Positions 1 through 11,652 of a stretch of 64,000 nt of DNA are shown here, one piece after another. The notes under the pieces are model-generated. The model was not told the DNA's origin, did not search any database, and saw only the letters and a program-made list of their open reading frames with translations. The stretch is from Ostrinia nubilalis (Eukaryota; Arthropoda; Insecta; Lepidoptera; Crambidae): the NCBI RefSeq assembly GCF_963855985.1, contig NC_087109.1, forward strand, positions 8,762,001 to 8,826,000, given 5' to 3'. Every line of letters starts with the position of its first letter. Within the stretch, counting starts at the first letter, position 1. The translations under genes were made by a program, and so were the position numbers.

Positions 1-298
1 AAAAAAAAAACTACTAGGCGCAGCCCTAAAGTAAATATTTTGTTTTGACGTGCATTAATGTAGGGTTGCATCAAATCTAAATTTACTGGCAAATATCATC
101 TAGTTTTTTTAAAATTCAGCTTTGAAGTTTTCAGAAAAGTTAAAAACGGACTGAACATTTAAGTTTACATGGGTATAATTTTTTTTTTAAAAGAGATGGC
201 GATCTTCGGATTTTATCAAAACTTCTCTAGTCTATCCTCATTCAAACGGTATACTAATCTTGTTTAAATAATAATAACAACTTCACAAATTACTTAAA

Positions 299-829
299 AG
301 ACAATGCCGGAAATTGGCGTCTTTTTTTTTTTCGCGCGGCCATCGACCAAACTTTGTTTTTTGATTACAAAATAGTGTAGTAAATCAAACTTACTATAAC
401 ATGTATACCTCTAAACTCAGTCTGAACTGAGTTACGAGCATTACAAGTTTGATGATTTTCATACTAGATTTGCTTTTTGCGCGCAAAGTTTTGTAAGAAA
501 TTGCAACAAAATAGTGAGATTGTATGTGTAAACGAACAATATCATCCATTAAAGGCTCCAGACATCAGTATGAAGCAGAATCAGCGCAATAAAAAAATAG
601 CGCAATATTTTGTTGCAATTTCTTACAAAACTTGCGCACAAAAAGCAAATCTAGTATGAAAATCATCAAACTTCTAATGCTCGTAACTCAGTTCAGACTG
701 AGTTTAGAGGTATACATGCAGTAGTAAGTTTGGTTTGTTACACTATTTTGTAATCAAAAAACAAAGTTTGGTCGATGGCCGCGCGAAAAAAAAAAGACGC
801 CACTTTCCATACAAAATCTGGCATTGCCA
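299..829. mobile_element. 531-bp palindromic MITE, copy 1
   Basis: Near-perfect palindrome beginning AGACAATGCC and ending GGCATTGCCA, with the inner marker CGCGCGGCCATCGACC at both ends in opposite orientation. It sits in the left arm of the fold-back element. The right arm supplies the empty site: left flank CTTAAA and right flank TTAGTG join without added bases, so no target duplication is visible. Two other copies lie at 18018-18546 and 54032-54561. There is no coding capacity beyond short chance frames. Confidence 0.9.
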
Positions 830-1124
830 TTAGTGCATTGACTCTACTCGGACTGATTTGCGAAATTTGTGTTTATAGCCCCTTTATGTGTGAATAGCAC
901 GTTTAACACCTACAGGTAAAAAATATTTATCTTATGCAATGTAAAAACCTTTTCCCAATCGTTTTTCAATGTGGATTTCTTGAATTTAAAGACGAAAATA
1001 ATTATTTTGATCGTTTATTAATTATTACAAATTTTGTTCAAAATGGCCTCGGCAACGTATACACTCACGACATCTTCTTCTAATTTTCTCTTTTTATTAC
1101 TACAAAGGCGTTTTCTACTCGTGG

Positions 1125-1319
1125 ATTGGAAGAGATGGCCCTATACAGTGGCCTACACGTTCCCCAGACCTAACTCCGTTCGATTTTTACGTCTGGGGAC
1201 AAGCTAAAGAACTGGTGTACGTAACGGATTCAAACAATAGAAAAACTACAACGAATAGAAAACGCCTTATTAGTAATAAAAAGAGAAATGTGGCTGCATA
1301 CGACAACAGTCGAAATTAG
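1125..1319 (+). pseudogene. mariner-like transposase C-terminal fragment
   Basis: The open frame from 1125 to the TAG at 1317 translates with the motif WPTRSPDLTPFDFYVWG followed by a KELVY segment. This is the well-known region around the last catalytic Asp of mariner/Tc1-family transposases, usually written PxSPDLxPxDFxLWG. Only this C-terminal part remains, with no start and no earlier DDE residues. It lies at the loop of the surrounding long inverted repeat; the frame continues into the right arm, where it loses similarity. It cannot encode an active enzyme. Confidence 0.75.
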
Positions 1320-2192
1320 AAGAAGATGTCTTGAGTGTATACGTTGCCGAGGCGGACATTTTGAACAAAATTTGTAATAATTAATAAACGATCAAAATAA
1401 TTATTTTCGTCTTTAATTTCAAGAAATCCACATTGAAAAACGATAGATAAAAGGTTTTTAAATTGCATAAGATAAATAATTTTTACCTGTTAGGTGTTCT
1501 ACGTGCTATTCACACAAAAAGGAGCTATAAACACAAATTTCGCAAATCAGTCCGAGTAGAGTCAATGCACTAATTTAAGGAATTTGTGAAGTTGTTGTTA
1601 TTATTTAAACAAGATTAGTATACCGTTTGAATGAGGATAGACTAGAGAAGTTTTGATAAAATCCGAAGATCGCTCTCTTTTAAAAAAAAAAATATACCCT
1701 TGTAAACTTAAATGTTCAGTCCATTTTTAACTTTTCGGAAAACTTCAAAGCTGAATTTTAAAAAAACTAGATGATATTTGCCAATAAATTTAGATTTGAT
1801 GCAACCCTACATTAATGCACGTCAAAACAAAATATTTACTTTAGGGCTGCGCTTAGTAGTTTTTTTTGAAATCGAAATTAAATGATGCGATTTGGGTATT
1901 TTGGTGAAATTACTAAAAAAATTAATTTAAAAGTAGCCGCCTGGTATGGAACGTGTTATGGGGGCTGAAAATATAGGAAATGACCCATTCTATCCGCCAA
2001 ATCATTTTGGCACACGATGCGCCAAACACCCTGTATAGTGAAATGTCAGTGGCACGTTGTCTTGCTTTTCTATAACAATGTGGAAAATGCAAGACTTGCA
2101 AGTCATCTGAAACGTGATTATGGATGCACGTTTTCTAAAATTTACACGCTAATCAACCAGAAATCGTCACTTGTCTATTTTCTACCCTAATA

Positions 2193-5100
2193 TCACGTAG
2201 GCTGAGTTACAGTCAGAAAACTCCTCGCGGCTATCGTAGCGTTGACCAAACATGGCGGCGAGAACGTGGCATACGTAATCGTGTCGGACCAACTCGAGTA
2301 CGTCGCGACTATAGTCGCTGCCATTCCCATAAGCATGACCACAATAGCCAGCAGTACGTCGTACCACTGTATGGTATAATCTTCGACCTCCTTATTCCCT
2401 ACTTCGTAGCTAAACGTTTTGTATTTCGTTTCTAGAGCGTTCGTGAAAATGAGCGGGAAAGATCCGCCATTTTGTGCGTAGTCGCCATTTTGCGTGACGC
2501 CGTTACTAAAATCATTCACTGAATTGTTGTTTGCACTGAATTCTTTTATGTTGGACTTCATGTAGCAAAGTTTTAAGAAGAATAGAGGCGGGAATATGAA
2601 CATAAGCGGGCCAGTCAGAGTGGATCCCACAAGGCCCATGACTAAGTCGAAACGCGGTACTGATTCTCCAAGGAATACTGCTAGTGCTATGATGCTGGAG
2701 CGGATCAGACAACGCTGGACGCAGAACTCTGGAACAGAAAGAAAAAAATATAAAAAATCCAATCTAATCAAAATAGAAAAAAAAATTGAACCTTCATTTC
2801 GAACAGCGATCGTTTATATACGTACGGAATCATCATCATCAACATGAGGTCAACGATTGTAATCGCCACTGCAGGAGGATTACCATCTCTAATTTACCAG
2901 TGGAAAGATGGAGGATTCGACCCACATTTCTCACAGCACTGGGTCATACATAACCCGTGGGAACATTCCCATATTTTTTCCATAGTCTTTTACGACATCC
3001 ACACTAAGATGTTTTTATTGCATCCACAGAATGGGTGGGGTGTTTAATTTTTATTTTTCCTATTATAGTGTACATCGCGTTAATTTCCGCGTACCTTTGG
3101 GAATCTTGAAGAGGTCTTCAATGTGCTGGAAGAGCGCCGAGTTGCCCACAGCGCTGGACAGGCACAGCTGAAGTGTGACTAGAAGTGCCACCACGTAGAG
3201 AGTTATTGATGGCGGGATACCTATAAAGATAGACAATATTTCAGATAATCTAGTATGATTCCGATTCGGTCTACCTGGAAAGTACGAATATTGTTGAAGA
3301 TGGAAGATTTTTTTTGGATGTTTTAAAGCAAAGACTTTAATATGTCCTTTGAGTGACAATTTCAACATTTGGCACCATTGGCGATTTAAATGATCCTTCT
3401 CTACAGTGGCTGGTGAGTGCAAATGCGATATCCTCCAATCGCTTCAGTGCTCAGTGTGCTCACCAGTTGCCGCCACTGTCTTCGCTACTAGCAAGTGACA
3501 GTGACCTTGCACAAACTTGCAAGGGCACTGAGCGCTAAATAGATAGCCCTTATTTATTATTCTACGCTTCTCACCTTGCAGTATGTTGTTGTCCACTCTA
3601 GCCCCATACCGGTTGGCGGCTAACACGGTGGTGACGGCGAACATAAGACCGGTGATGGCGAACCCGCTGATCACCGCCGCGTTGATGCGTCTGCTGTCTT
3701 TCATGTCCACTTGGATGGTCAGTAGGAGAGGGTGGATGTCGAACTGGAAGCGTACAGACAACACGTTTAGTTTGCTTTAACAACTACCTTACAAGATCTT
3801 AGAAAAACTGTAAAGGTTGTGACGCGCCCCGCGACGCATCGACAGCCCTAGCACCCAGCGCGGAGATTTTGACAACCCTACGGCTGCGCGGCCGCACGCC
3901 GCACGGACCGAGCTAATATATGAGACGGCGGCGACCGCGGGCGCCTAGCATTCGTTCGGGAGCCATTGCAACAACCAGACGTTCGCGCGCGCGTCTATTG
4001 TTCCCTCGGTTGCATTGCACAGAGTCCCTAGCGAATTGCTACCCACACTGTTCCCACTAACTTGGCTTGACTCGATACCTCGTTTACCTCCGCGGAGCCA
4101 TAAAGCTTCGTGTTGCTGTTGAAACGTTCTATCGTTGATAGCTGCCTATTCTCATCCTTACCGAGTAGTGCATGTGATACTCATCCCGAACCTGCGGTAG
4201 CAATCCTGCTGCCACCCATCCCAAACTTCATACCCCCTCGCCACGTAGGTCCGACGCCTTTCCCCTAGTGGTTTCAGCTCGCCTGACGACTTAGGTCTCA
4301 TGGTTCTAGCGTATGAAATCACGTCCTACCCCCCTAGTTATAAGTATCCACTAACACTCGCTAAACCTCGCACAGGGCGCCGCCCCTCTCGCGGATACGT
4401 TAACTAGTTTCGGGACGCGGACCGGGCGCGTCGCTATTCCTCTCATTGCCATTAATTTATAATTGTAAAGTACTTGCTCGTAGTAATAATAAACTTAGAG
4501 TCAGTGAAGTTAGAATAAGGAACCATTGTGGAACTAGAAATACAAAGTGTCATTGTGTTATTGATTGTGCGTTTCCTTGGTCAATATCCCTGTAGGCATC
4601 CTGGATAGGTACACATCCCTCATCGCAGAAGGCGAACTGGGACTTAGTACTAAACAGCGGGGTGTCAGACTGAGCTAGCTAAGACGCCCCGTTGCAAGGT
4701 AAAGGCCCCCGCGCATAGCTTACCGATGCTTTGAGGTTGTGTCTGAGGTCTGTACATGTTATAAAGAGCGAACTTAAGAGAGTTTAGATCTTGCTTCAGA
4801 ATTGGTAACAGTGGATTTATTTGTTATTTTGAAAATATGCCTCAGTGACGTGTCGTCGTATGTTTCAACTTACTAAACTGATCGCATCAATAACTTTCCA
4901 GCGGTTTTTGCGTGATGCAAAAATAAAGATGCCATTAGCATGTTTATGAATCTAAACATCCAAAATCAGTGGATAGGTCTTCTAACCCAACTGATTTTGG
5001 CATATCTTCAAAAACAGGTATCGTAAAGCCAAGATACCTGAAAGGCGATGATCCCGTACGCGATGAGGAAGTCCTGCGCAGTCGGCATGTACTCTATCAA

Positions 5101-8100
5101 GCCGCCCGCACTCGGCGGGCTGACGTCATCCGTGATGATGCACGTCCACGTCGACACCGCCACTGTCGTCACGATCACCACCGACGCTAGGGCTAGCGGC
5201 CTGGAATGATGAGACACTTAAAAAGGTCGCTTTATTAAAGCAAAGGAGGGATGAAGATCGCCCAGCAACTGCTGATATTTTAATAATTCTACAGTCTGGT
5301 AGTCTTGCGTCGTTATGATCACCATTGGCGTCAGCAGGGCTAGAAGCCTGGAGGAACAGAGTGATATCATTGGCTTCAATAAGTGCCTTCATTAAAGCAA
5401 GAAAATTTGTTTCAGCCAAATGATGTCCACGTAAAGGCATCCCCGAATTATTTACACAATCACAAAGATCGAATTAGAAATGAGGAGATCCGCGGAAAAA
5501 CGTGGCTGACTTTGCCCGCAGAATTGCTAAAATCAAGTGGCAGTGGGCGGGGCACATAGCTCGAAGAATGATGGCCGCTGGGACAGAAAGTTCTCGACTG
5601 ACGATCACGGGCTGGTGTGTGGTGCAGAATTGCTAAAGTCAAGTGGTAGTGGGCGGGGCATATAACTCGCAAAGCCTATGGTCGCCGGGGCAGAAAGTTC
5701 TCGAGCGGCGACCACGGGCCGGTGTGTGGTTATGGTTTCTCCTTCTCTTTGCCGAAGCTTACTTTGATTATTGCCTGCTTGAACATTTATTCAAACGGTC
5801 ATTTGCATGCACCATTACCTATTGTGGATACTAACTTCATATCCTTAGGCGATCCCAGCCACATGACAGGCAGCAGCAACAAAGCGATCAGCACCATCCA
5901 CACGCAATACGTAACCCCCACTTCCCCCCTGGTGATCTTCCACCAGAACAGCTGGAGGCTTTGGGATGCTGAAAGGGTGACAAAAGAATTAAATAAGCTT
6001 TTGCTTTGGCCATTCAACATCATCATCATTTCAGCCATAGGACGTCCACTGCTGAACATAGGCCTCCCCCAATGCTTTCCATGTTGATCGATTGGTAACG
6101 GCCTGCATCCAGCGCTTCCCTGGTACCTTTATGATGTCGGTCCACTTCGTTGTCGATAACATCATATGAGGCGATTAAACGCCACCGACGACCTGATAAA
6201 GGTAGCAAGAAGGCACTGGATGCAGGCTGCCACCAACCGTACGATGTGGAAGTCATTGGGGGAGACGTGTTCAGCAGTAGACGTCGTGTGGCTGAAATGA
6301 TGATGACGAATACAGAAAAGGAACGCAGTAATTCTGGTGGAGGAAGCGAGTTCATCTTATCAACTATCGCTTATTTTTGCGTGGTTTTGGCAATTGGAAA
6401 TACTTTTGAGGACTTTAAATATTGCAATTGCATTGCGCAATATTGAATTTATTGCATTGCATATGATATGAAATCTTATCAACCTAACATAAAATCGTTT
6501 ATTCTGGCTGGAACTGGGTTTCAATGGACAATTCTTTAGTTTTAGTGCATTAAATAACCTGTTAGGGTCATAAAATCTAATGGCAGATGACCAACACGAG
6601 CTGTAATAGATACATTAACTATTGATACCGTATTTATGCTAATTCTTCAATTAAGTAAGCAAATACAATATGGCACGATTGTTTCTTTTAGAAACAGGCT
6701 ACGAGTTTAAAAATAAAATGCTATAAAATTTTATTACCTCTTAAGGCGACTTAAAATACACCTTGGAATTTCAAGCTAAATCCGACCTTACTTACCGAGG
6801 ATAAAGTTGGGTATTCCAGCACCGAATACAGTGGCGTCTATGAGGAAGGTGACCAGCCGTCTGGTGTGCTTGCCGAAGGCTAGTTCAGCCACTGCGGCGT
6901 AAGGAAATCTAGTAATATGAAATTGCTTTTGTAACATTTCTGAAGTTGGGTTATAAAAAAAATATGAAATCCTCCAACTGAGAAAATTCAATTAGGTACT
7001 TAGACTTCATGAACTTCTCAATAATGCAATTCAAATAATTTAAGGCTGCGTTTCCACCAAAGATGTGCGAGGATGCGTAACGAGGGTTGTGTTTGTAAAG
7101 AACCAATAGAATCGCTTCATTTACCTAGCGAGGCGATTTTCTGGTGGAAACTCAGTCTTATGGATGCTTACTTAATGTGTCTTTTCCAGTGAATATTCGG
7201 CAAAATAAACAGGATACTAAATTAGCTAACATCGATCACCCTGACAGAGCGTCGTAAAGTCTTTTATACACCCGGTGCATGCTTCTATAGCCGCTATAGG
7301 TACGCTGCTGCGTTATGTCTTGGGCACCATTTACTCCTCACTGGCCTGAGTCACTTATGCCCGTTTTCATGGTCGATCCCTAATTTTAACAGAATTTTTT
7401 TTTCATAGGGGTCACTTAAAAATTAATTTAAGTATTGATGGTCAAAAAGGGCATTAGTCTAAAGATCGAGAACCTTCTGGAATACTGACCGGTTCTTCTC
7501 CCGTATGCTCGGCGTGATCTGCTGGGCCAGCAGCCAGCTGCGTCCCAACAGCATCGCCGTGTAGAGTTGCAGGGCGAACACCGACACCACCAGTGGGACG
7601 CCGTATATCCCTGCAAGATTTACCACGAAGGTTTAGAAAGAAACGGGACTATTCCCACCTCTCGTTCCCACCGCTGCAACTCATGTGTAGCCAGGATCTA
7701 CAGCTTGACCGTCAATAAAAACTCAACCAGTGAAGGTCAAGTTTGTTCCGGAGGAAAGTTAAACTGTCATAAAAAAGATTTAAATGAAAAAAAAAAAGAC
7801 AAATAGTGCCACCCTGTCGCAATAACGATCAAAATCAAAAGTATTTTTCAGTTTAGACCACAAGTGGCACTTATATGATATACGATACCCATCGTATCGT
7901 AATGGGACCGCACTCAGCATAATTTATGCCTTTGCCCACGGTGAGGAAGGCCACGAATGCCACGATGCTGGTTTTCAGTGTGCCCCAGCCCCCATACCGA
8001 GTGGAATTCACGGATACTAACTCAAACTGCGTAAAACAACATAAATCAACGTTTTTCTAGGCACATAAAAAGCGCCATAAATCTTAGCTTAGCCTCAAAT

Positions 8101-9209
8101 TACAATAAATCTAAAACTGCACAAACGAGTTAAGTAAGTGAATAATAATCCCACATAACGTTCTCACTGTACGATTACGTAATAGCAACGAAACGAAAAC
8201 GCAAAAGCTTTACCGCCAATAAAATTAAGTTATCTCTAAAACCACACTAGAAAGAGGCTACTAATTAAAGCTAGAAATAACTTTTTCGCAAAAATTCTGG
8301 ACCCACAATGACGTTCATCAGAAGAAAGAAGAACTCCAATAGAAGTCGAGAGTTATGTAGGATTATGCCATGGCTCAAACTGATTGGGAGAGAATACCTT
8401 CATCATCATCATCATCATTTCAACCATAGGACCGCCACTGCTGAACATAGGCCTCCCCCAATGCTTTCCATGTTGATCGATTGGTAGCGGCCTGCGTCCA
8501 GCGCTTCCCTGCTACCTTTACGATGTCGTCGGTCCACCTTGTAGGTGGACGTCCCACGCTGCGTTTTCCGGTACGCGGCCTCCATTCCAGAACCTTTCTG
8601 CCCCATCGGCCGTCAGTTCTGCGTACTATGTGCCCTGCCCATTGCCACTTCAGCTTGCTAATCCGTCGGGCTATGTCAGCGACTTTGGTTCGTTTACGGA
8701 TCTCCTCATCTCCTTATCCTTATAGTATCACTTAGGTATCCATCATCATCTTCATCATTTCAGCCACAGACAGGACGTTCCATTGCACTGCTGAACATAG
8801 AACAAGGACTTCCACATCACACGGTTGGTAGCGGCCTGCATCCAGCGCCTTCCTGCTACCTTTATCAGGTCGTCGGTCCACCTCGTCCGACGACCCACGC
8901 TGCGTTTTCCGGTACGCGCCCTCCACTCCAGAACCTTGCTGCCCCTTAAGCCGTCAGTTCTGCGTACTATTACTTAGGTAAATATCATTATTAAAATTCA
9001 CTTTGGTCATTCTTACCGCAAGATATAATGCTCTTCGGCAGTGTCACCACCGGGAACACACCGAACAGGTCCACGATACAAAGCACGGTGAACAGTACAC
9101 TGAGACCGCCAGTGGTCTCACCCACAGAGTACTCATCATGGCGGCTCTTGATTATGCTGGGTTTCTTAGAGCTACCAGCTCCGTCCGCGTGCAGAAGATC
9201 GAGTTTCAT
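2193..9209 (-). CDS. Aa_trans family amino-acid transporter, 8 exons
   Basis: Exons on the minus strand: 9017-9209, 7490-7610, 6796-6908, 5836-5968, 5038-5200, 3575-3743, 3095-3220, 2193-2728. All have GT-AG borders and phases that match, giving 517 aa. The start is the first ATG of the most upstream coding exon (9209). The protein is very hydrophobic, about 10-11 membrane segments. TM1 (residues ~34-62) has the GGLSVLF…LFGVFP…PKSIISCG pattern. YAAVAELAFG and DATVFGAGIP near residues 107-137 are typical of the Aa_trans (SLC32/36/38-like) superfamily, which couples amino-acid movement to protons or Na+. A polar loop (about residues 390-440) precedes a final membrane pair. Substrate and cellular membrane cannot be read from the sequence. 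Introns carry a solo LTR, LINE 3' ends and a short dispersed repeat. No clear AATAAA was found downstream of the stop. Confidence 0.88.
3818..4696. mobile_element. Probable solo LTR, 879 bp
   Basis: A GC-rich block differing sharply from its AT-rich surroundings begins TGTGACGCGCC and ends CCGTTGCA (TG…CA), flanked on both sides by AGGT, consistent with a 4-bp target duplication. Inside are a TATA-like CTAATATATGAG near 3914 and an AATAATAAAC polyadenylation-like site near 4485, in the order expected of an LTR read left to right. No gag-pol remains beside it, so it is best read as a solo LTR in the transporter intron between the exons at 3575-3743 and 5038-5200. The superfamily is unknown, and a 4-bp repeat could occur by chance. 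Confidence 0.55.
5462..5735 (+). mobile_element. LINE (RTE-like) 3' fragment, rearranged
   Basis: Contains the C-terminal coding words of the local LINE family (ATCG-AATTAGAAATGAGGAG, then GGCAGTGGGCGGGGCACAT) twice in tandem. Both copies are frame-broken. It matches the 3' coding end of the longer copy at 33507-35204 and lies in a transporter intron. Confidence 0.7.
6021..6310. mobile_element. Two LINE 3' ends, head to head
   Basis: Bases 6021-6150 are a minus-oriented LINE 3' end starting with the (CAT)n tail and TTTCAGCCATAGGACGTCC. Bases ~6185-6310 are a plus-oriented copy ending GTGGCTGAAATGATGATGA. Together they form an imperfect inverted repeat in a transporter intron. Both belong to the (ATG)n-tailed subfamily. 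Confidence 0.75.
7640..7778 (+). repeat. SINE-like ~125-bp dispersed repeat, copy 1
   Basis: Shares GCTGCAACTC…GTGTAGCCAGGATCTACAG and CAATAAAAACTCAACCAGT…AAAGTTAAACTGTCAT with two other places: 10393-10500 (same strand) and 53163-53280 (opposite strand). No ends or target duplications could be fixed. Origin unknown. Confidence 0.6.
7889..8026 (-). other. Unplaced exon-like open segment in transporter intron 1
   Basis: On the minus strand a good acceptor (TTGTTTTACGCAG) opens a 46-codon frame, FELVSVNSTRYGGW… to …NYAECGPITIRW, followed by a possible GTATCG donor. It is hydrophobic and ends with a CG pair like the SIISCG end of exon 1, so it could be a diverged alternative first-TM exon. However, exons 1 and 2 already join in phase 1 with a sensible protein, while this segment is phase 0 at both borders and would not fit between them. 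It may be an alternative or relic exon, or chance. Confidence 0.3.
8401..8975 (-). mobile_element. Two tandem LINE 3' ends, (ATG)n subfamily
   Basis: Two consecutive minus-oriented copies (about 8401-8725 and 8742-8970) each start with a CAT-rich tail and run through the conserved 3' coding end (GTGGACGTC… read on the minus strand). Both are severely 5'-truncated and frame-broken. They lie in transporter intron 1. Confidence 0.75.
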
Positions 9210-9293
9210 AGTGGAAAGTGAAGTACCTAGAATTTAGGATAATTTCCTCGGTTATTAGGTGTCTATCACATCACTAAGTATTTACTATTATTT

Positions 9294-9383
9294 CAGCCTC
9301 AAGATGTCCACTGCTGAATATAAGGCTCCCCCAATGATTTCCAGATTGGCCGGTTGGAGAGGCCTGCATCCAGCGCCTTCCAA
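9294..9383 (-). mobile_element. Short LINE 3' end
   Basis: Ninety bases match the last part of the (ATG)n-tailed LINE subfamily (TTTCAGCC…GATGTCCACTGCTGAA), minus orientation, just upstream of the transporter start. The tail is lost. Confidence 0.65.
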
Positions 9384-9384
9384 T

Positions 9385-10132
9385 TGCCGCAAGTTATATT
9401 ATTTAATTATATCTTAATATGCTAGCACTGTTTTAAGAAACAATTCGGTGTGCACAGAATTATTAAAGGTCAGAAATTATTATTGTTATCAATAATATTG
9501 AAAAGATAAAGTTCTAAACCGATTTTTGTATCTACTTAAAATGTAGTTAAACCGGTCGATAACACAAGTTCATGCAAAAAAACTATTTAACATAACGCAT
9601 TTACTTACCTTTATGGGCCATAACAATTAGTTTTAAGTGTTTAGTTATAAATCTCTTTACACTCCATTAACATGTTTAAAATAAAAGTGCACTTTTCCAC
9701 TTCCTAATTTGCATTAGTTATATTATCATCACCATCACAATTCACTTATTTGGTCCGAGTATAAATAAGTAGGTCACGAAACCAGTTTTGGCTCGTCCTA
9801 GCCGTTCAAAAGACGGACATGGACTGTCCATTCTTCGGATTAGAAGCTAATAGGAGACCCTAATGAATCCAATCTACTGTGCAGTACAGTCGCGCACACA
9901 TTGCTTGGAGACTTGGAAGTCATTGGCATATGGATTAGGGAAGCTTCACAAGTTTTGCTGCAGCCCCAATGCGCGGTGGAGCGATGTTTAAAAAAGCGGC
10001 TTCAGCTTCGATTCCCGATTGAGTCAATTTACATTCAATATCGATGGAGGTGGTGGTGCTAAATGGAACGATTGAGTCATGCCACTACATGATGGAAAAG
10101 CATGCTTTCTGTCTACCTGGGTACTCTAGAGT
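9385..10132. other. Spacer, no gene seen
   Basis: AT-rich DNA upstream of the transporter start codon. It may hold that gene's promoter or a noncoding first exon, but no clear initiator or splice donor was found. Confidence 0.4.
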
Positions 10133-10336
10133 CAGATTTGTTTCAACGTTGGACAAAGGCCGGACAAGATTTCCACTACGACCGGTCCTGCGATGCTCGC
10201 ATCCGGGTGCTTCCCGCGTCGTCCTTTAATAGATCTTTCTTTGGTACACACAGTCTGTGTTGGTACATCGAGTAGGAGGCCTGCCCACGCCGTTTTTTTC
10301 TGTCCGTCTGTGGACGCCACTCGAGAACTTTAGAGA
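10133..10336 (-). mobile_element. LINE 3' end, RTE-like subfamily A
   Basis: Minus-oriented fragment matching the 3' coding end of the copy at 33507-35204 (TTGGACAAAGGCC…GGTCCTGCGATGCTCGCATC), with an unrelated ~35-base insertion and several frame breaks. It lies between the transporter and TAP26 genes. Confidence 0.65.
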
Positions 10337-10392
10337 GTTACAAGAATTTAGTAGAATTGCATAAGATTCAAGACTATAGGTACTGGTATGTG

Positions 10393-10500
10393 TCGCTGCA
10401 ACTCCTGTGTAGCCAGGATCTACAGCATGCAGCCTCCAATAAAAACTCAACCAGTCAAGGTCAAGTTTGTTCCGGGGGAAAGTTAAACTGTCATTGGACC
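10393..10500 (+). repeat. SINE-like dispersed repeat, copy 2
   Basis: Second copy of the repeat at 7640-7778, with high similarity in the CAGTCAAGGTCAAGTTTGTT part. It lies in the spacer between the transporter and TAP26. Confidence 0.6.
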
Positions 10501-11379
10501 CGCAACGAAATTAATCAGAAGAACATAGGCAGTACGTAGGTATGTTTATTAATTCAGGTAACTTTTGTCAGCCAGTGTACTGTACGTTCAGTTGCCGCCG
10601 TAACCCAATCCGGCGCGCTCGACCGCGGCTAAGTATTGCGACTGCGGCTAATATTGACATGTCCCACCACTACTTTCCACTACCACTACTCCTTGATGGA
10701 AACCCTCAGTGTATGTGGAAGTGGAATGGTAAAGTAGTCAATAATTTCATATCATATTCTTGTTAGGCAAACAAAGGTATGTACCTAGGTACCTTACCTT
10801 ATGAATTTAGGTAGGTACTTACCTAGATTAATAGAGGGTAGGTACCTATTATTATAAAGAGGAAAGAAATAAGTAAATGTTTTTTTCTTTCAAAGAAAGG
10901 CTTTGATTTGAAACTACTGGACCAATTTGAAAAATTCTTTCAGCATTAGGAGTTCTACATTATGCTTGATGAATTATGAAATTGAAGTTCATCAGTGATG
11001 AACATAGGCTGTAAAATATTTCCAAAAGCGGTACGAAGTTCGCCGGGTCGCTAGCTCGCTAGTTCAAAAGGTGTGAAGCGCCATCTGCTGGTCCTGAAAA
11101 ATACAACAGATTTTTTTAGGATGACTAATTCTTTTACATTCCACTAGATGGCAGGAAGTAAGTAAATCACGTTTCGTTTTACGCATGTAGGTTATTAAAT
11201 ATTTTAAACTTCGTAAAAAAGAGCCTAAAATAAAATAGTAAACCCATAAAAACATATAAAACAACCCAGAGTTTATTTTGTTTTAATAAACTCAATTAAA
11301 TTATCGTCGGTTTATTAATTAATCATGGAATTGGAGTGCGCATGTTCCGTTTCATCGATTGAAAATGTAATTCCAGAAT

Positions 11380-11652
11380 GATTTGACACGGAGTAGATGG
11401 CGTAGCGAGCGCACGTCTTGCGTTTCCTTCCTGCTGTCGGTCCTTTTGTGACATTTTGCGAAACGTCCATCGTGTTTCGCAGTGAAATTTATTAAATAAA
11501 ATCGCATAAAGGGCATGGTCGATAAAGTTTTTCACACGAAAAACCGTAAAACAAAATCCGTAATCGTGGTTAAGTTTTTACGTGCCAAGTGCAACTAAAC
11601 AATCAAGATTCCGCCGATAATTCAAAGCCTACCCAGAGGGTGGCTTATCTTG
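11380..11652 (+). promoter_or_regulatory. Promoter region and noncoding first exon of TAP26 gene
   Basis: A consensus donor (CTTATCTTG then GTAAGT) ends an exon at 11652. The next usable acceptor is TTTCTTTATAG at 13038, 21 bases before the TAP26 ATG. The stretch before the donor has no long ORF and no TATA box that I can point to. The transcription start is not determinable by eye; the 11380 boundary is only a guess. Confidence 0.5.

Larger units (their letters stand above)
1..1868. mobile_element. Long fold-back element (inverted repeat, left end cut by window)
   Basis: The first ~300 bases and bases ~1575-1868 are inverted copies of each other, and the pairing resumes inside (about 840-1120 against 1240-1570), leaving a loop near 1125-1240. 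The terminal motif with CTACTA then GCGCAGCCCT is present at both ends, but the left end runs out of the window, so no target duplication can be scored. The left arm is interrupted by a separate 531-bp palindromic MITE at 299-829 that the right arm lacks. The loop encodes part of a mariner-type transposase, so this is probably a deletion product or head-to-head copy of a mariner-like transposon. Arm divergence is low. Confidence 0.85.

Noticed and set aside
477..659. 60-codon ORF repeated at 18194-18376
   Set aside because: It lies wholly inside the palindromic MITE and recurs only because the MITE does. No codon or domain sign of a protein.
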